DNA of 64,000 nucleotides, taken from positions 428,454 to 492,453 of the forward strand of contig NZ_SOHL01000003.1 in the NCBI RefSeq assembly GCF_004403985.1, given 5' to 3'. Position 1 is the stretch's first letter, and the number at the start of each line of letters is the position of its first letter. The stretch comes from Cryobacterium gelidum. Lineage in GTDB: Bacteria > Actinomycetota > Actinomycetes > Actinomycetales > Microbacteriaceae. The notes below the pieces were generated by a model. That model was not told the DNA's origin and did no database searches. It saw nothing but the letters and a program-made list of their open reading frames with translations. The position numbers were made by a program, and so were the translations under genes. Below, piece after piece: positions 8,240-16,729 of the stretch.

Positions 8240-9193
8240 ATGACCTCTCAGCTGGCTGGCACCGCCCCCAATCCCGATGATCTCCTCATCCTGTTGGCCG
8301 TCGCCCGCACCGGTCGATTCACGACCGCGGCCGAGAGCCTCGGGCTCAACCACACCACGGTGTCGCGGCGCATCACCGCCCTCGAAAAAGCCCTGGACGG
8401 TCGTCTCCTGGCCCATGCCGTGGCTGGTTGGGAACTGACCGAACTCGGGGAACGCGCCCGCACCGCGGCGGAGGGGGTGGAATCCGCCGTCGCTTTGCTG
8501 CGCGGTTCCGCCGCTGAAGCACAGCAGATTGCCGGCGTGGTGCGCATGTCGGCGACGGACGGCTTCAGTGCCTACATCGCCGCCCCCGCTGTCGCCGGCC
8601 TCCAGCGACAACATCCGCTGCTGCGGGTCGAAATCGTCACCGTCACCCGACGTGCCCTGCAGCACCGTTCCGGGCTGGACATCGAAGTGGTCGTTGGCGA
8701 GCCGCAAGTGCACCGGGCGGAGTCGATTCTGCTCGGCTATTACAACCTGGGCATGTACGCCTCCCGTCTCTATCTGCAGACGCACGGAACGCCCCGGAGC
8801 ATTGCCGAGCTGACTCAGCATCCGCTCGTCTATTTTGTGGATTCGATGCTGCAGGTCGACGACCTTGACGCCCCCCGACGACTCGTGCCAGAGATGCGGG
8901 AGTCGCTGAGTTCCACCAACGTCTTCGTGCACGTCGAGGGCACCCGCGCCGGCGCCGGAATCGGCTTTCTGCCGTGTTTCATGGCCGATCAGCACGCCGA
9001 TTTGGTGCGTCTGCTGCCGGAGCAATTTCAGGAACGACTTTCATACTGGATGGTCGTGCGCGCCGAATCGCTGCGACTGCCGGCGGTGGCGGCGCTCGTG
9101 GGTGCGCTTCGCGCTCAAATGGCGTCCTACGCGACCGCGCTGCGCGGCCACGACACCCCAGCTAGCGCTCCCGACGATGATCAACCCAACTAG
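8240..9193 (+). CDS. LysR-family transcriptional regulator
   Basis: A 317-residue regulator from the ATG at 8240; an in-frame GTG at 8222 would add six residues. The N-terminal winged helix-turn-helix (DDLLILLAVARTGRFTTAAESLGLNHTTVSRRITALEKAL) is the LysR type, followed by an effector domain of the substrate-binding fold (residues ~90-290). Neither start has a clear ribosome site. CATAAT at 8227-8232 sits where a -10 box would be for a leaderless mRNA beginning at the ATG. It diverges from the MFS transporter gene with a 157-bp gap, the classical arrangement for LysR control of the neighbour. Confidence 0.85.
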   Translation: MTSQLAGTAPNPDDLLILLAVARTGRFTTAAESLGLNHTTVSRRITALEKALDGRLLAHAVAGWELTELGERARTAAEGVESAVALLRGSAAEAQQIAGVVRMSATDGFSAYIAAPAVAGLQRQHPLLRVEIVTVTRRALQHRSGLDIEVVVGEPQVHRAESILLGYYNLGMYASRLYLQTHGTPRSIAELTQHPLVYFVDSMLQVDDLDAPRRLVPEMRESLSSTNVFVHVEGTRAGAGIGFLPCFMADQHADLVRLLPEQFQERLSYWMVVRAESLRLPAVAALVGALRAQMASYATALRGHDTPASAPDDDQPN

Positions 9194-9208
9194 ACTGGGG
9201 CCACACCC

Positions 9209-9290
9209 GCGGGAGTGGTGGAATTGGCAGACACGCAGGATTTAGGTTCCTGTGCTTTCGAGCGTGGGGGTTCAAGTCCCCTCTCCCGCA
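9209..9290 (+). tRNA. tRNA-Leu (anticodon UAG)
   Basis: The acceptor stem GCGGGAG (9209-9215) pairs with CTCCCGC (9283-9289), with A as discriminator. The D-arm region contains TGGTGGAATTGGCAGACA, typical of leucine tRNAs. The anticodon stem GCAGGA/TCCTG encloses TTTAGGT, giving anticodon TAG. A long variable arm follows, as expected for class II tRNA, then GGGGGTTCAAGTCCCC as the T arm. CCA is not encoded. Confidence 0.95.
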
Positions 9291-9482
9291 CATGGAGCAG
9301 GTTTCAGCAGCGTTGAGCGCACGCCGCCATTGACGGTCGCGAAACCAGGGCCACAATCGACCAAACCCCCCTGTTTCAGGGGGTAATCGGCGGAGCATTC
9401 TCACCATAAAGCGATACCCTGTGTCTCGGTATCCGCCGTCGTTACCCGAACGTCTGCCCGCCGCCGACTGGAGCACACCCGC

Positions 9483-10220
9483 GTGATTCACACCGCTCTG
9501 ATTCCTTGGCTCGACCCGACCCAGATCATTGAATCGGCCGGCCCGTGGGCGTTGCTCGTCGTCTGTGCGATCGTCTTTGCCGAAACCGGCCTGTTGGTCG
9601 GATTTCTGCTGCCGGGCGATACCCTCCTCATCATCACCGGCCTGCTCGCGTTCCCCGCCGCCGGCGTGATCCAGATCGACATCTGGTGGGTGGCCCTGGC
9701 TATTGGGTTTGCCGCTTTTCTGGGCGGTGAAGTCGGCTACCTGATCGGGCATAAATTTGGTCCCCGCGTCTTCGAGCGCAAGGAATCCGGCCTGTTCAGC
9801 ATCAAGAACGTCGACCGCACCAATGCCTTCTTCGTTCGATTCGGTGGCGTCGCCGTCATCGTGGCCAGGTTCGTGCCGATTGTGCGCACCTTCGCACCGG
9901 TCGCCGCCGGCGTCGGCCACATGGACTACCGCAAGTACACCCTGTACAACCTCATCGGTGCTCTGCTCTGGGGTACCGGCCTGACCTTCGGCGGGTACTT
10001 TCTCGGCTACATTCCACCGGTGGCCGAATTCGTCACGAAGTACATCGACCTCATCCTGCTCGGCGCGGTCGTCGTCACCCTCATTCCCACGGTGTATCAC
10101 TACGTGCAGTCGATGCTGAAAGCCCGTCGCCTGCGCGGCCAGCCGACCACCGCGCCGAGCAGCCACCTGCTCGATCCGGACACGTTCAAGACCAATCACA
10201 ATGGTCGTCACGAGGTCTGA
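9483..10220 (+). CDS. DedA family membrane protein
   Basis: A 245-residue integral membrane protein with a GTG start. DedA signatures are clear: FAETGLLVGFLLPGDTLLIITG near residues 32-53, GEVGYLIGHKFGPRVF, RFVPIVRTFAPVAAGVGHMDYRKY (the Arg/Pro-rich re-entrant region) and NLIGALLWGTGLTFGGYFLG. Members of this family are linked to lipid scrambling (undecaprenyl phosphate or phospholipid recycling) and membrane homeostasis; the precise substrate here is unknown. It stands alone downstream of tRNA-Leu and converges on the CDF exporter gene. Confidence 0.9.
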   Translation: MIHTALIPWLDPTQIIESAGPWALLVVCAIVFAETGLLVGFLLPGDTLLIITGLLAFPAAGVIQIDIWWVALAIGFAAFLGGEVGYLIGHKFGPRVFERKESGLFSIKNVDRTNAFFVRFGGVAVIVARFVPIVRTFAPVAAGVGHMDYRKYTLYNLIGALLWGTGLTFGGYFLGYIPPVAEFVTKYIDLILLGAVVVTLIPTVYHYVQSMLKARRLRGQPTTAPSSHLLDPDTFKTNHNGRHEV

Positions 10221-10225
10221 TCAGC

Positions 10226-11134
10226 TCAGCGATGCTGCTGGTCTTCGTGCTCGGCATGCTCGGCTGGTTCGAGCTGAAAAGTTGAGTGGGCCACGTCGAA
10301 GTGCACGGCGAGGCATCCCGACAGCTCATCGAGCAGAGCGTCGGTACCGGCAGCGAGCACGTTGGGCTCGACGACGATGTGGGCGGTGAACACATGGGCA
10401 CCGCTCGTGATCGCCCAGACGTGGACGTCGTGCACGGCGACCACCCCCGCCGTGGCGAGCAGGTGGCGTCGAATTTCGCTCACGTCGGTGTCGGCCGGGG
10501 TCGACTGGCTGAACACCCGCACGACGTCGCGCAGCAAAAAGTAGGCGCGCGGCAAGATCATTCCGGCGATGACGAGCGAGGCGATGGCATCCGCTTGGGC
10601 AAAGCCGGTGGTCAGAATAATGATGGCGGCCACGATAACCGCGACCGATCCCAGAGCGTCGCCGAGCACCTCGAGGTACGCGCCGCGCATGTTGATTGAC
10701 CCGGTAGCAGCCGGGCGCAGCAATACCATCGCGGCCACGTTGGCGGCCAGTCCGATAATGGCGACGACGAGCATCGGCGTGCCGAGCACCGCGGTGCCCG
10801 ACGGGCTGATCAACCGGGCGATGGCCAGGGCGGAGACCACACTGGCCACACCGATCAGGATCAATCCGTTGATGAGCGCCCCGAACACCTCGGCGCGTTG
10901 AAACCCAAAGGTGGCCCGGTCGGTCGGCGGCCGGGCCGCGACCACGGTCGCGACCAGCGCAACGCTGAGGCCGAACAGATCGGACAGCATATGCCCGGCA
11001 TCAGCGAGCAGGGCAAGCGAGCCGGTGAGCCATGCTCCGATCACTTCGACCAGCAGCACGGATGCCACGATGCCGATGGCGATCGACAATCGTCTCCGGT
11101 TCGATCCGGTGCCGTGCTCGTGGTCGTGGCCCAT
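10226..11134 (-). CDS. Cation diffusion facilitator (CzcD/ZitB-like) metal exporter
   Basis: A 302-residue protein with six predicted membrane helices and a C-terminal cytoplasmic domain. Metal-site signatures are in helix 2 (LLADAGHMLSD) and helix 5 (LEVLGDALGSVAV). The N-terminus (MGHDHEHG) and C-terminus (EHAEHEDQQHR) are His-rich, which fits Zn/Cd/Co export against a proton gradient. The C-terminal VVAVHDVHVWAITSG motif is typical of the CDF dimerisation domain. It converges on dedA with a 5-bp gap and has no adjacent metal regulator. Confidence 0.88.
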   Translation of the reverse strand: MGHDHEHGTGSNRRRLSIAIGIVASVLLVEVIGAWLTGSLALLADAGHMLSDLFGLSVALVATVVAARPPTDRATFGFQRAEVFGALINGLILIGVASVVSALAIARLISPSGTAVLGTPMLVVAIIGLAANVAAMVLLRPAATGSINMRGAYLEVLGDALGSVAVIVAAIIILTTGFAQADAIASLVIAGMILPRAYFLLRDVVRVFSQSTPADTDVSEIRRHLLATAGVVAVHDVHVWAITSGAHVFTAHIVVEPNVLAAGTDALLDELSGCLAVHFDVAHSTFQLEPAEHAEHEDQQHR

Positions 11135-11216
11135 GGCGCAACGTTAGGCCTGTAGCGCGCCGCTTGCCAGCCGACCGGCTAGTTGGGAATGAATGCCGTT
11201 CTCAGCATCCCCAAAG

Positions 11217-11807
11217 TCAGACGCCGAGCACCTCTCGCAGCACCGGGACGAGCGCGTCGAACGCGATCGCCCGATGGCTGACCTGGTTCTTGACGTGTGC
11301 CGAGAGCTCGGCTGCCGAGATGGCGTAGCCGTCGGGGAGAAAGATCGGGTCGTAACCGAAACCGTTGGCACCGGTCGGTTCGAACAGAAGCTGTCCCGGC
11401 CATTCGCCGGTGACGGCCCGCTCGGTGCCGTCGGGCAAGGCGAGAGCCGCGACACAGGTGAAGTGGGCGTCGCGGTGCTGCTCGGCAACGTCGCTGAGCT
11501 GCCAGAGCAGTAGGCGCAGGTTCTCGCCGGCGTCCTTGGCCGGTCCCGACCAGCGTGCCGAGAAGATTCCAGGAGCCCCTCCGAGAATGTCGACGCAGAT
11601 GCCCGAGTCGTCGGCGATCGCCGGCAACCCGGTATGAGCCGCAGCGGCGCGCGCCTTGATCAGGGCATTTTCGGTGAAACTGACACCGTCCTCGACAGGT
11701 TCGGGGCCGTCGTAGGCAAGCACCTCGATGCCGGGCAGCTGAGGGGCCAGGATGCGCCGCAACTCCTCAACCTTGTGGGCGTTGTGCGTGGCGAGAACGA
11801 GCTGCAC
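11217..11807 (-). CDS. rdgB: Non-canonical purine NTP pyrophosphatase (RdgB/HAM1)
   Basis: A 196-residue cytoplasmic enzyme, GTG start, normal family length. Motifs: LATHNAHKVEEL at the N-terminus (the family T/SxNxxK signature), ADDSGICVDILGGAPGIFSARWSG, NGFGYDPIF and a C-terminal VSHRAIAF. It hydrolyses ITP, dITP and XTP to monophosphates, keeping deaminated purines out of nucleic acids. It starts 3 bp after rph, as the last gene of a murI-rph-rdgB operon, an order seen repeatedly in Actinobacteria. Confidence 0.95.
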   Translation of the reverse strand: MQLVLATHNAHKVEELRRILAPQLPGIEVLAYDGPEPVEDGVSFTENALIKARAAAAHTGLPAIADDSGICVDILGGAPGIFSARWSGPAKDAGENLRLLLWQLSDVAEQHRDAHFTCVAALALPDGTERAVTGEWPGQLLFEPTGANGFGYDPIFLPDGYAISAAELSAHVKNQVSHRAIAFDALVPVLREVLGV

Positions 11808-11810
11808 CGC

Positions 11811-12545
11811 TCAGCGCTCCAACGCGCTGGTCTGGAACTCGGTCAGACTGACGGCCCCCTGGAGGGCGAGGTCGAGCAGCGTGTCGAGCTCGCTGCGGTC
11901 GAACGGTGCCGCTTCGGCGGTGCCCTGCACCTCGACGAACTTGCCGCGACCGGTGACGACGACGTTCATATCGGTGTCGGCGCGCACGTCTTCGGTGTAG
12001 GCGAGATCAAGCATGGGAACTCCGCCGATGATGCCGACGGACACGGCCGAGACGCTGTCGGTGAGCGGTTGCGCCTTCTGGGAGATGAATTTCTTGGCGC
12101 GCCCCCACTCCAGGGCGTCGGCGAGGGCCACATAGGCGCCGGTGATGGCCGCGGTACGGGTTCCACCGTCGGCTTGCAGCACGTCGCAGTCGAGCACGAG
12201 CGTGTTCTCGCCGAGCGCCTTCATATCGACGACCGCGCGCAGGCTGCGACCGATCAGGCGGCTGATCTCGTGGGTGCGGCCGCCGATCTTACCCTTGACC
12301 GATTCCCGGTCCATGCGGCTATTGGTCGAACGCGGCAGCATCGAGTATTCGGCGGTGACCCAGCCCTTACCCTTGCCGCTCATCCACCGAGGGACGCCGT
12401 TGGTGAACGACGCCGTGCAGAGCACCCTGGTGCCTCCGTAGGAGATCAATGCCGAGCCCTCGGCCTGGTCACTCCAGCCGCGCTCGATCGTGATCGGGCG
12501 AAGCTCGTCGTTGGTGCGCCCGTCGGCGCGCAGGATTTCGGTCAC
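11811..12545 (-). CDS. rph: Ribonuclease PH
   Basis: A 244-residue phosphorolytic 3'-5' exoribonuclease that trims tRNA 3' ends. Signatures: [18 protein letters not shown] at the N-terminus, [49 protein letters not shown] and [17 protein letters not shown] (catalytic Asp region). The GTG start overlaps the murI stop as GTGA, so the genes are translationally coupled. Full family length with no disrupted motif. Confidence 0.96.
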   Translation of the reverse strand: MTEILRADGRTNDELRPITIERGWSDQAEGSALISYGGTRVLCTASFTNGVPRWMSGKGKGWVTAEYSMLPRSTNSRMDRESVKGKIGGRTHEISRLIGRSLRAVVDMKALGENTLVLDCDVLQADGGTRTAAITGAYVALADALEWGRAKKFISQKAQPLTDSVSAVSVGIIGGVPMLDLAYTEDVRADTDMNVVVTGRGKFVEVQGTAEAAPFDRSELDTLLDLALQGAVSLTEFQTSALER

Positions 12546-13423
12546 GGTGTACTCCTAGTGGTTCGGGCCCCGGTGGCGGTTCCGGTGAAAAGCGGGGGTG
12601 TAGCCAACGCGCTCAGGTTGAGCGTGCCGGTCTCGATCAGGTCGACGCGGCTGATTTCGGGTCCGATCAGACGATGGGCGAGGGCCAGAAAGTCCTCGGC
12701 GCTGTCGCCGGTGGCCTCGTAACGGTAGCTGGGAGGGCTCGTGCTTGCGCGTTCCAGGCCCTGGCTCACCAAGACCCGATAGACGTCATTGGCGGTTTCG
12801 GTGTCGCTTGACACCAGGGTGACGCCCTCGCCCATCACGTACGAGATCGCGCCGCGCAGAAATGGATAATGGGTGCAGCCGAGCACGAGGGTGTCGACCT
12901 GAGCGGCGCGCAGCGGTGCGAGGTATTCCTCGGCGACTTCGAGCACCTCGGATCCGGTCGTAACGCCGGCCTCCACGAACTCGACGAAGCGTGGGCAGGC
13001 CTGGCTGAAGAGACTGATCTGGGGCGCGGCAGCGAAGGCGTCATTGTAGGCCCGGGAATTGACGGTGCCCAGGGTGCCAATGACCCCCACCCGCTGGTTG
13101 CGGGTGGTTGAGACAGCGCGGCGCACAGCCGGTTGGATCACCTCGATCACGGGCACGCTGTAGCGTTCGCGGGCATCCCGCAGCATCGCTGCCGACGCCG
13201 TGTTGCAGGCGATCACGAGCAGTTTCACGTCTTGCGCCACAAGGTCGTCAAGCACGTCGAGGGCGAAGCCACGCACGTCGGCGATCTTCTTCGGCCCGTA
13301 CGGCGAGTGTGCAGTATCGCCGATATAGAGAATGGATTCGCCCGGCAGCTGGTCCTTGATCGCCCGGGCGACGGTCAAGCCGCCCACTCCGGAATCGAAA
13401 ATACCAATCGGTGCATCCGTCAC
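12542..13423 (-). CDS. murI: Glutamate racemase
   Basis: A 293-residue cofactor-independent racemase that supplies D-glutamate for peptidoglycan. It begins [13 protein letters not shown] with the catalytic Asp/Ser region. The two catalytic cysteines are in IACNTAS (Cys73) and LGCTHYPFL (Cys183). [13 protein letters not shown] is the conserved substrate loop. GTG start at 13423, divergent from pncB with a 42-bp gap that must contain both promoters. First gene of the murI-rph-rdgB operon. The C-terminal tail of ~25 residues is longer than minimal and low in motif content. Confidence 0.95.
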   Translation of the reverse strand: MTDAPIGIFDSGVGGLTVARAIKDQLPGESILYIGDTAHSPYGPKKIADVRGFALDVLDDLVAQDVKLLVIACNTASAAMLRDARERYSVPVIEVIQPAVRRAVSTTRNQRVGVIGTLGTVNSRAYNDAFAAAPQISLFSQACPRFVEFVEAGVTTGSEVLEVAEEYLAPLRAAQVDTLVLGCTHYPFLRGAISYVMGEGVTLVSSDTETANDVYRVLVSQGLERASTSPPSYRYEATGDSAEDFLALAHRLIGPEISRVDLIETGTLNLSALATPPLFTGTATGARTTRSTP

Positions 13424-13465
13424 GGTGATCTAGCCTAGCCCGACGTAGCGGCTAAGCTGTGCCGG

Positions 13466-14833
13466 GTGACCCCGTCCCCTGCTTTCCCCGTGTCAACACA
13501 GCGCAGACCAGCTGCCTACACCCCCGCTTTTCGCACCGACCGGTACGAGCTCACCATGGTGGATGCCGCTATCCAGAGCGGGACCGCCGACCGGGAGTGC
13601 ATGTTCGAGGCTTTTGCCCGACGCCTGCCCGCCGGCCGTCGCTACGGCATCGTCGCCGGCACCGGTCGCCTGCTCGAGCTGATCGCTAAGTTTCGCTTCG
13701 AGACCTCGGAACTGACCTGGCTTGCCGAGAACACCATCGTACGCACGCGCACCCTCGATTACCTGTCCGACTACGCCTTCAGCGGCAATGCCTGGGGCTA
13801 CCAGGAGGGCGATGCCTACTTCCCCGGATCGCCGCTGCTGCTGGTAGAAAGCACCTTCGCCGAGGGCGTCATTCTGGAGACGCTCATTCTCAGCGTGCTC
13901 AACTACGACATCTCCGTGGCCAGCGCCGCCGCACGAATGGTCTCGGTGAGTCTCGGACGCCCGATCGCTGAAATGGGATCACGACGCACCAACGAGCACT
14001 CAGCGGTCGCCGCCGCCCGTGCCGCGTTCATTGCCGGCTTCGCGTCGACGAGCAACCTGGAAGCTGGCCGCCAATGGGGCCTTCCGACCATGGGAACCGC
14101 CGCACACTCCTTCATTTTGCTGCACGACAGCGAAGAAGAAGCGTTCCAGGCGCAGGTGGATGCCTTCGGCAGCGCAACCACGCTGCTCGTGGACACCTAC
14201 GATATTCCCGCCGGAATCGCCCTGGCCGTCAAGACCGCAGGGCCGGAGCTCGGCTCGATTCGCATCGATTCGGGCGATCTGCCCACCGTCGTTGCCGCGG
14301 CACGAGCCCAACTCGATGCACTCGGCGCGGTCAATACGAAGATCACCGTCACGAGCGACCTCGACGAGTTCGCCATTGCGGCTCTATCGGCGAGCCCGGT
14401 GGATGCCTTCGGTGTCGGCACCTCTGTCGTGACCGGGTCGGGCGAACCAGCCGCCGGCCTGGTGTACAAGCTCGTCGCCCACAAGGGGCACGGCGACGAC
14501 TGGATCTCCGTCGCCAAAACGTCGACCGCAAAACTTTCCATCGGCGGCCGCAAGAGCGCCCTGCGCCGACTGGATGCCGGTGGCACCGCCCAGGAAGAAA
14601 TCATTCTGCTCGGCGAAGGCCCCGACGCCGAGGCACAACGCGATTCCCCAAGCGGCCTGGAACGAGCGCTTCTCGTTCCGCTGATCACGAACGGCACCGT
14701 CGACGAGCGTTATCTGGGATCAGCCGGAACGCTTCGTGCACGCGCGCACAACGCATCCGTTATGCAGGAATTGCCGATCGAGGCTTTTCGGTTGGGGCGC
14801 GGCGAGGCCGTTATTCCGACCACGTATCGATGA
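13466..14833 (+). CDS. pncB: Nicotinate phosphoribosyltransferase
   Basis: A 455-residue enzyme of the NAD salvage (Preiss-Handler) route: nicotinate + PRPP (+ATP) to nicotinate mononucleotide. Signatures: FRTDRYELTMVDAA near residue 22, FARRLPAGRRYGI, EMGSRRTNEHSAVAAARAA, SIRIDSGDL and the PRPP-binding VGTSVVTGSGEPAAGLVYKLV. The GTG start is closest to the divergent murI; a later start near residue 10 cannot be excluded. The same window also carries a de novo NAD operon (36564-40361), so both routes are present. Confidence 0.93.
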   Translation: MTPSPAFPVSTQRRPAAYTPAFRTDRYELTMVDAAIQSGTADRECMFEAFARRLPAGRRYGIVAGTGRLLELIAKFRFETSELTWLAENTIVRTRTLDYLSDYAFSGNAWGYQEGDAYFPGSPLLLVESTFAEGVILETLILSVLNYDISVASAAARMVSVSLGRPIAEMGSRRTNEHSAVAAARAAFIAGFASTSNLEAGRQWGLPTMGTAAHSFILLHDSEEEAFQAQVDAFGSATTLLVDTYDIPAGIALAVKTAGPELGSIRIDSGDLPTVVAAARAQLDALGAVNTKITVTSDLDEFAIAALSASPVDAFGVGTSVVTGSGEPAAGLVYKLVAHKGHGDDWISVAKTSTAKLSIGGRKSALRRLDAGGTAQEEIILLGEGPDAEAQRDSPSGLERALLVPLITNGTVDERYLGSAGTLRARAHNASVMQELPIEAFRLGRGEAVIPTTYR

Positions 14834-14834
14834 G

Positions 14835-15122
14835 CTACTTCGCCTTCATCTTCTCGTAGATGGCCTTGCAGGTCGGGCACACCGGGAATTTTTCCGGATC
14901 GCGGCCCGGCAACCACTTCTTGCCGCACAGTGCCTTGACCGGCTTGCCCGAAATGGCGGACTCGAGAATCTTGTCCTTGGGTACGTAGTGCGAAAAACGT
15001 TCGTGGTCGCCGGGTTCGATCTGCTCCTGGTTCAGGAGTTCTTCGAGCTCTCGGTCGAGCGTGGACGTTCCGCCGCCGGGCTGGCCGGGCTCTGCAATGC
15101 TCGCACGAATGATTTCAGTCAT
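14835..15122 (-). CDS. DUF3039 domain-containing protein
   Basis: A 95-residue soluble protein. The second half holds PVKALCGKKWLPGRDPEKF followed by CPTCKAIYE: one Cys and a CxxC pair that look like a small zinc-ribbon-type metal site. This is the actinobacterial DUF3039 family. No function is established. It sits next to pncB, converging on it with a 1-bp gap, and 32 bp beyond the ABC permease gene end. Confidence 0.85.
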   Translation of the reverse strand: MTEIIRASIAEPGQPGGGTSTLDRELEELLNQEQIEPGDHERFSHYVPKDKILESAISGKPVKALCGKKWLPGRDPEKFPVCPTCKAIYEKMKAK

Positions 15123-15154
15123 ATGACCAGTCTAAGCACTGTGGCGGTTGGTGG

Positions 15155-16729
15155 TCAGGCGCGCTGCGCGGAGGCGAGCATCTCTGGCCCGCGCCGGTTG
15201 AAGGTACGCGAGCCGACCCAGATTCCCACGATCACGGTTACCAGTCCCATGCCGAGGCCGACACCGAGGGCACGCAGATGCCAGACAGGGTCCTCGAAGA
15301 TTCCGAGATAGGCGAAGATGAGCGCGGGAAGCGCCACGACGATCGATCCCGTGAAAGTCAGCGACTGCACGAGTGCCGAAGCAGTGTCGGACGCCTGCGG
15401 CTGGGCGAACGGGCTGTCACCGGGTTTGGTCACCGGGTAGGGGAACCGGGTCGAGGTGTAGCTGGAGAAGCCCAAGCCTGCCAAGAGGATGCACGTGCTT
15501 ACGCCCAGCATGGACGGCAGCACCGACCAGTCTCCGTAAAACGCGATGCTGAGGGCTGAGCCGATACCGATGAGCGGTATGCCCATGAGAAGTGCGGGAA
15601 GGAGTCGGCCGACACGATCGGCCATGCCGCGCGTTCCCGACGCCACGTGCAGCCAGATCGCGGTGCTGTCGTAGGCCACGTCATTGTGCATGGTCCATCC
15701 GAGAAAGACACACATGAGTGGTACGGGGACGAGCGCGAGGTAGTTCAGCGGTACCCCGGCGATACTCAACGGAAGAATCGCGATGATCGGCACGATCGGG
15801 ATCATGATCAGCGACATCCAATACCGCGAGTCTCGCGCCCAGTAAGTGAAGGTGCGAGCGGCGATGGCGCCAACGGAGCTGTGCGGCAGCCGGTCGAACC
15901 AACCCAGCCCGGAGTACTGCTTCGCCGCTGCCTCACGGCCGGGTGACACCAGCATGCGGGCCACAACGAGCTGCCAGACCAGCCAGAGGACATAGGCAGA
16001 CGCCGCGGCAACGAATAGTTTGAGAATCGCCGCACCCCAGGCGCCCGTGGAGGCGTCTCCGGGAACAGCCCATGCTGCACCGAGCGGGGTCCAGCCCAGA
16101 ATCGCAGCCACGGTGCCCAGCAGGGTGCGTCCGTTACGGCCCCAGTCCGTACTGAACAGCACCACTACCAGCGGAGAAATCAGCACGAGCACGACGACAC
16201 CGATCAGCCCGGTGAACTCCCGAGAACGTCGGGTCGACAGGAGAAAAGCTGCGAGGGATGCGCTCACCCGCGAGAGCAGAATGCAGGTCACGAGGATCAG
16301 CCCCGCCGAAACCAAGGCGAGCAGGGTCTGGCCGATGCCGCGCGACCAGGTGAAAACCGTGCCGAGCAACACAATGGTCAAGGCGAGCGCCGGAACTCCG
16401 ATCAGCGCCGAACCGGCCAGACCGAGCGATAAAGATCGGTTGGGAATACCCAGGAACGCAAACTTGCGCGGATCCATGCTGTCGTCGATGCCGACCACAA
16501 TCGGGATGACGAGAAAGCCGAGGACCACGGCCGATCCGGCCACCGTGAGCGAATCCCGGACGAGAGCGGGGTCACCGATGAAGCGCAGGCCGATCAGAGC
16601 GACGAGAAGCGCCACGGCGAGGCCGAGACCGTACAGCAGGCCAACAACGAGGCCGACGACCTGCCACGGGCTACGACGAAACAAATTGGCGACCAGCCGT
16701 AGTTTCAGTCCGAAAAATTGTGCAACCAT
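15155..16729 (-). CDS. ABC transporter permease (ABC-2-like exporter)
   Basis: A 524-residue membrane protein with about 12-14 hydrophobic segments (e.g. VVGLVVGLLYGLGLAVALLVAL, VLVLISPLVVVLFS, LGVGLGMGLVTVIVGIWVG). It overlaps the upstream ABC ATPase gene by 25 bp, so the two form one transporter. A conserved soluble loop (MHNDVAYDSTAIWLHVASG) is typical of actinobacterial large ABC-2-type permeases. The substrate is unknown. Permease genes of this type are usually annotated only as 'transporter'; export is inferred from the partner ATPase class. Confidence 0.82.
   Translation of the reverse strand: MVAQFFGLKLRLVANLFRRSPWQVVGLVVGLLYGLGLAVALLVALIGLRFIGDPALVRDSLTVAGSAVVLGFLVIPIVVGIDDSMDPRKFAFLGIPNRSLSLGLAGSALIGVPALALTIVLLGTVFTWSRGIGQTLLALVSAGLILVTCILLSRVSASLAAFLLSTRRSREFTGLIGVVVLVLISPLVVVLFSTDWGRNGRTLLGTVAAILGWTPLGAAWAVPGDASTGAWGAAILKLFVAAASAYVLWLVWQLVVARMLVSPGREAAAKQYSGLGWFDRLPHSSVGAIAARTFTYWARDSRYWMSLIMIPIVPIIAILPLSIAGVPLNYLALVPVPLMCVFLGWTMHNDVAYDSTAIWLHVASGTRGMADRVGRLLPALLMGIPLIGIGSALSIAFYGDWSVLPSMLGVSTCILLAGLGFSSYTSTRFPYPVTKPGDSPFAQPQASDTASALVQSLTFTGSIVVALPALIFAYLGIFEDPVWHLRALGVGLGMGLVTVIVGIWVGSRTFNRRGPEMLASAQRA

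Noticed and set aside
9367..9383. CCCCCTG/CAGGGGG hairpin after tRNA-Leu as a terminator
   Set aside because: No T-run follows on the plus strand, and it lies 77 bp after the tRNA; too weak to list.
9162..10211. 349-codon minus-strand frame over tRNA-Leu and dedA
   Set aside because: It runs antisense through a tRNA and through dedA, and contains no recognisable domain.
13424..13465. NrtR-type operator in front of pncB
   Set aside because: The 42-bp gap has no copy of the GTCAATTTGAC palindrome found before the nad operon.
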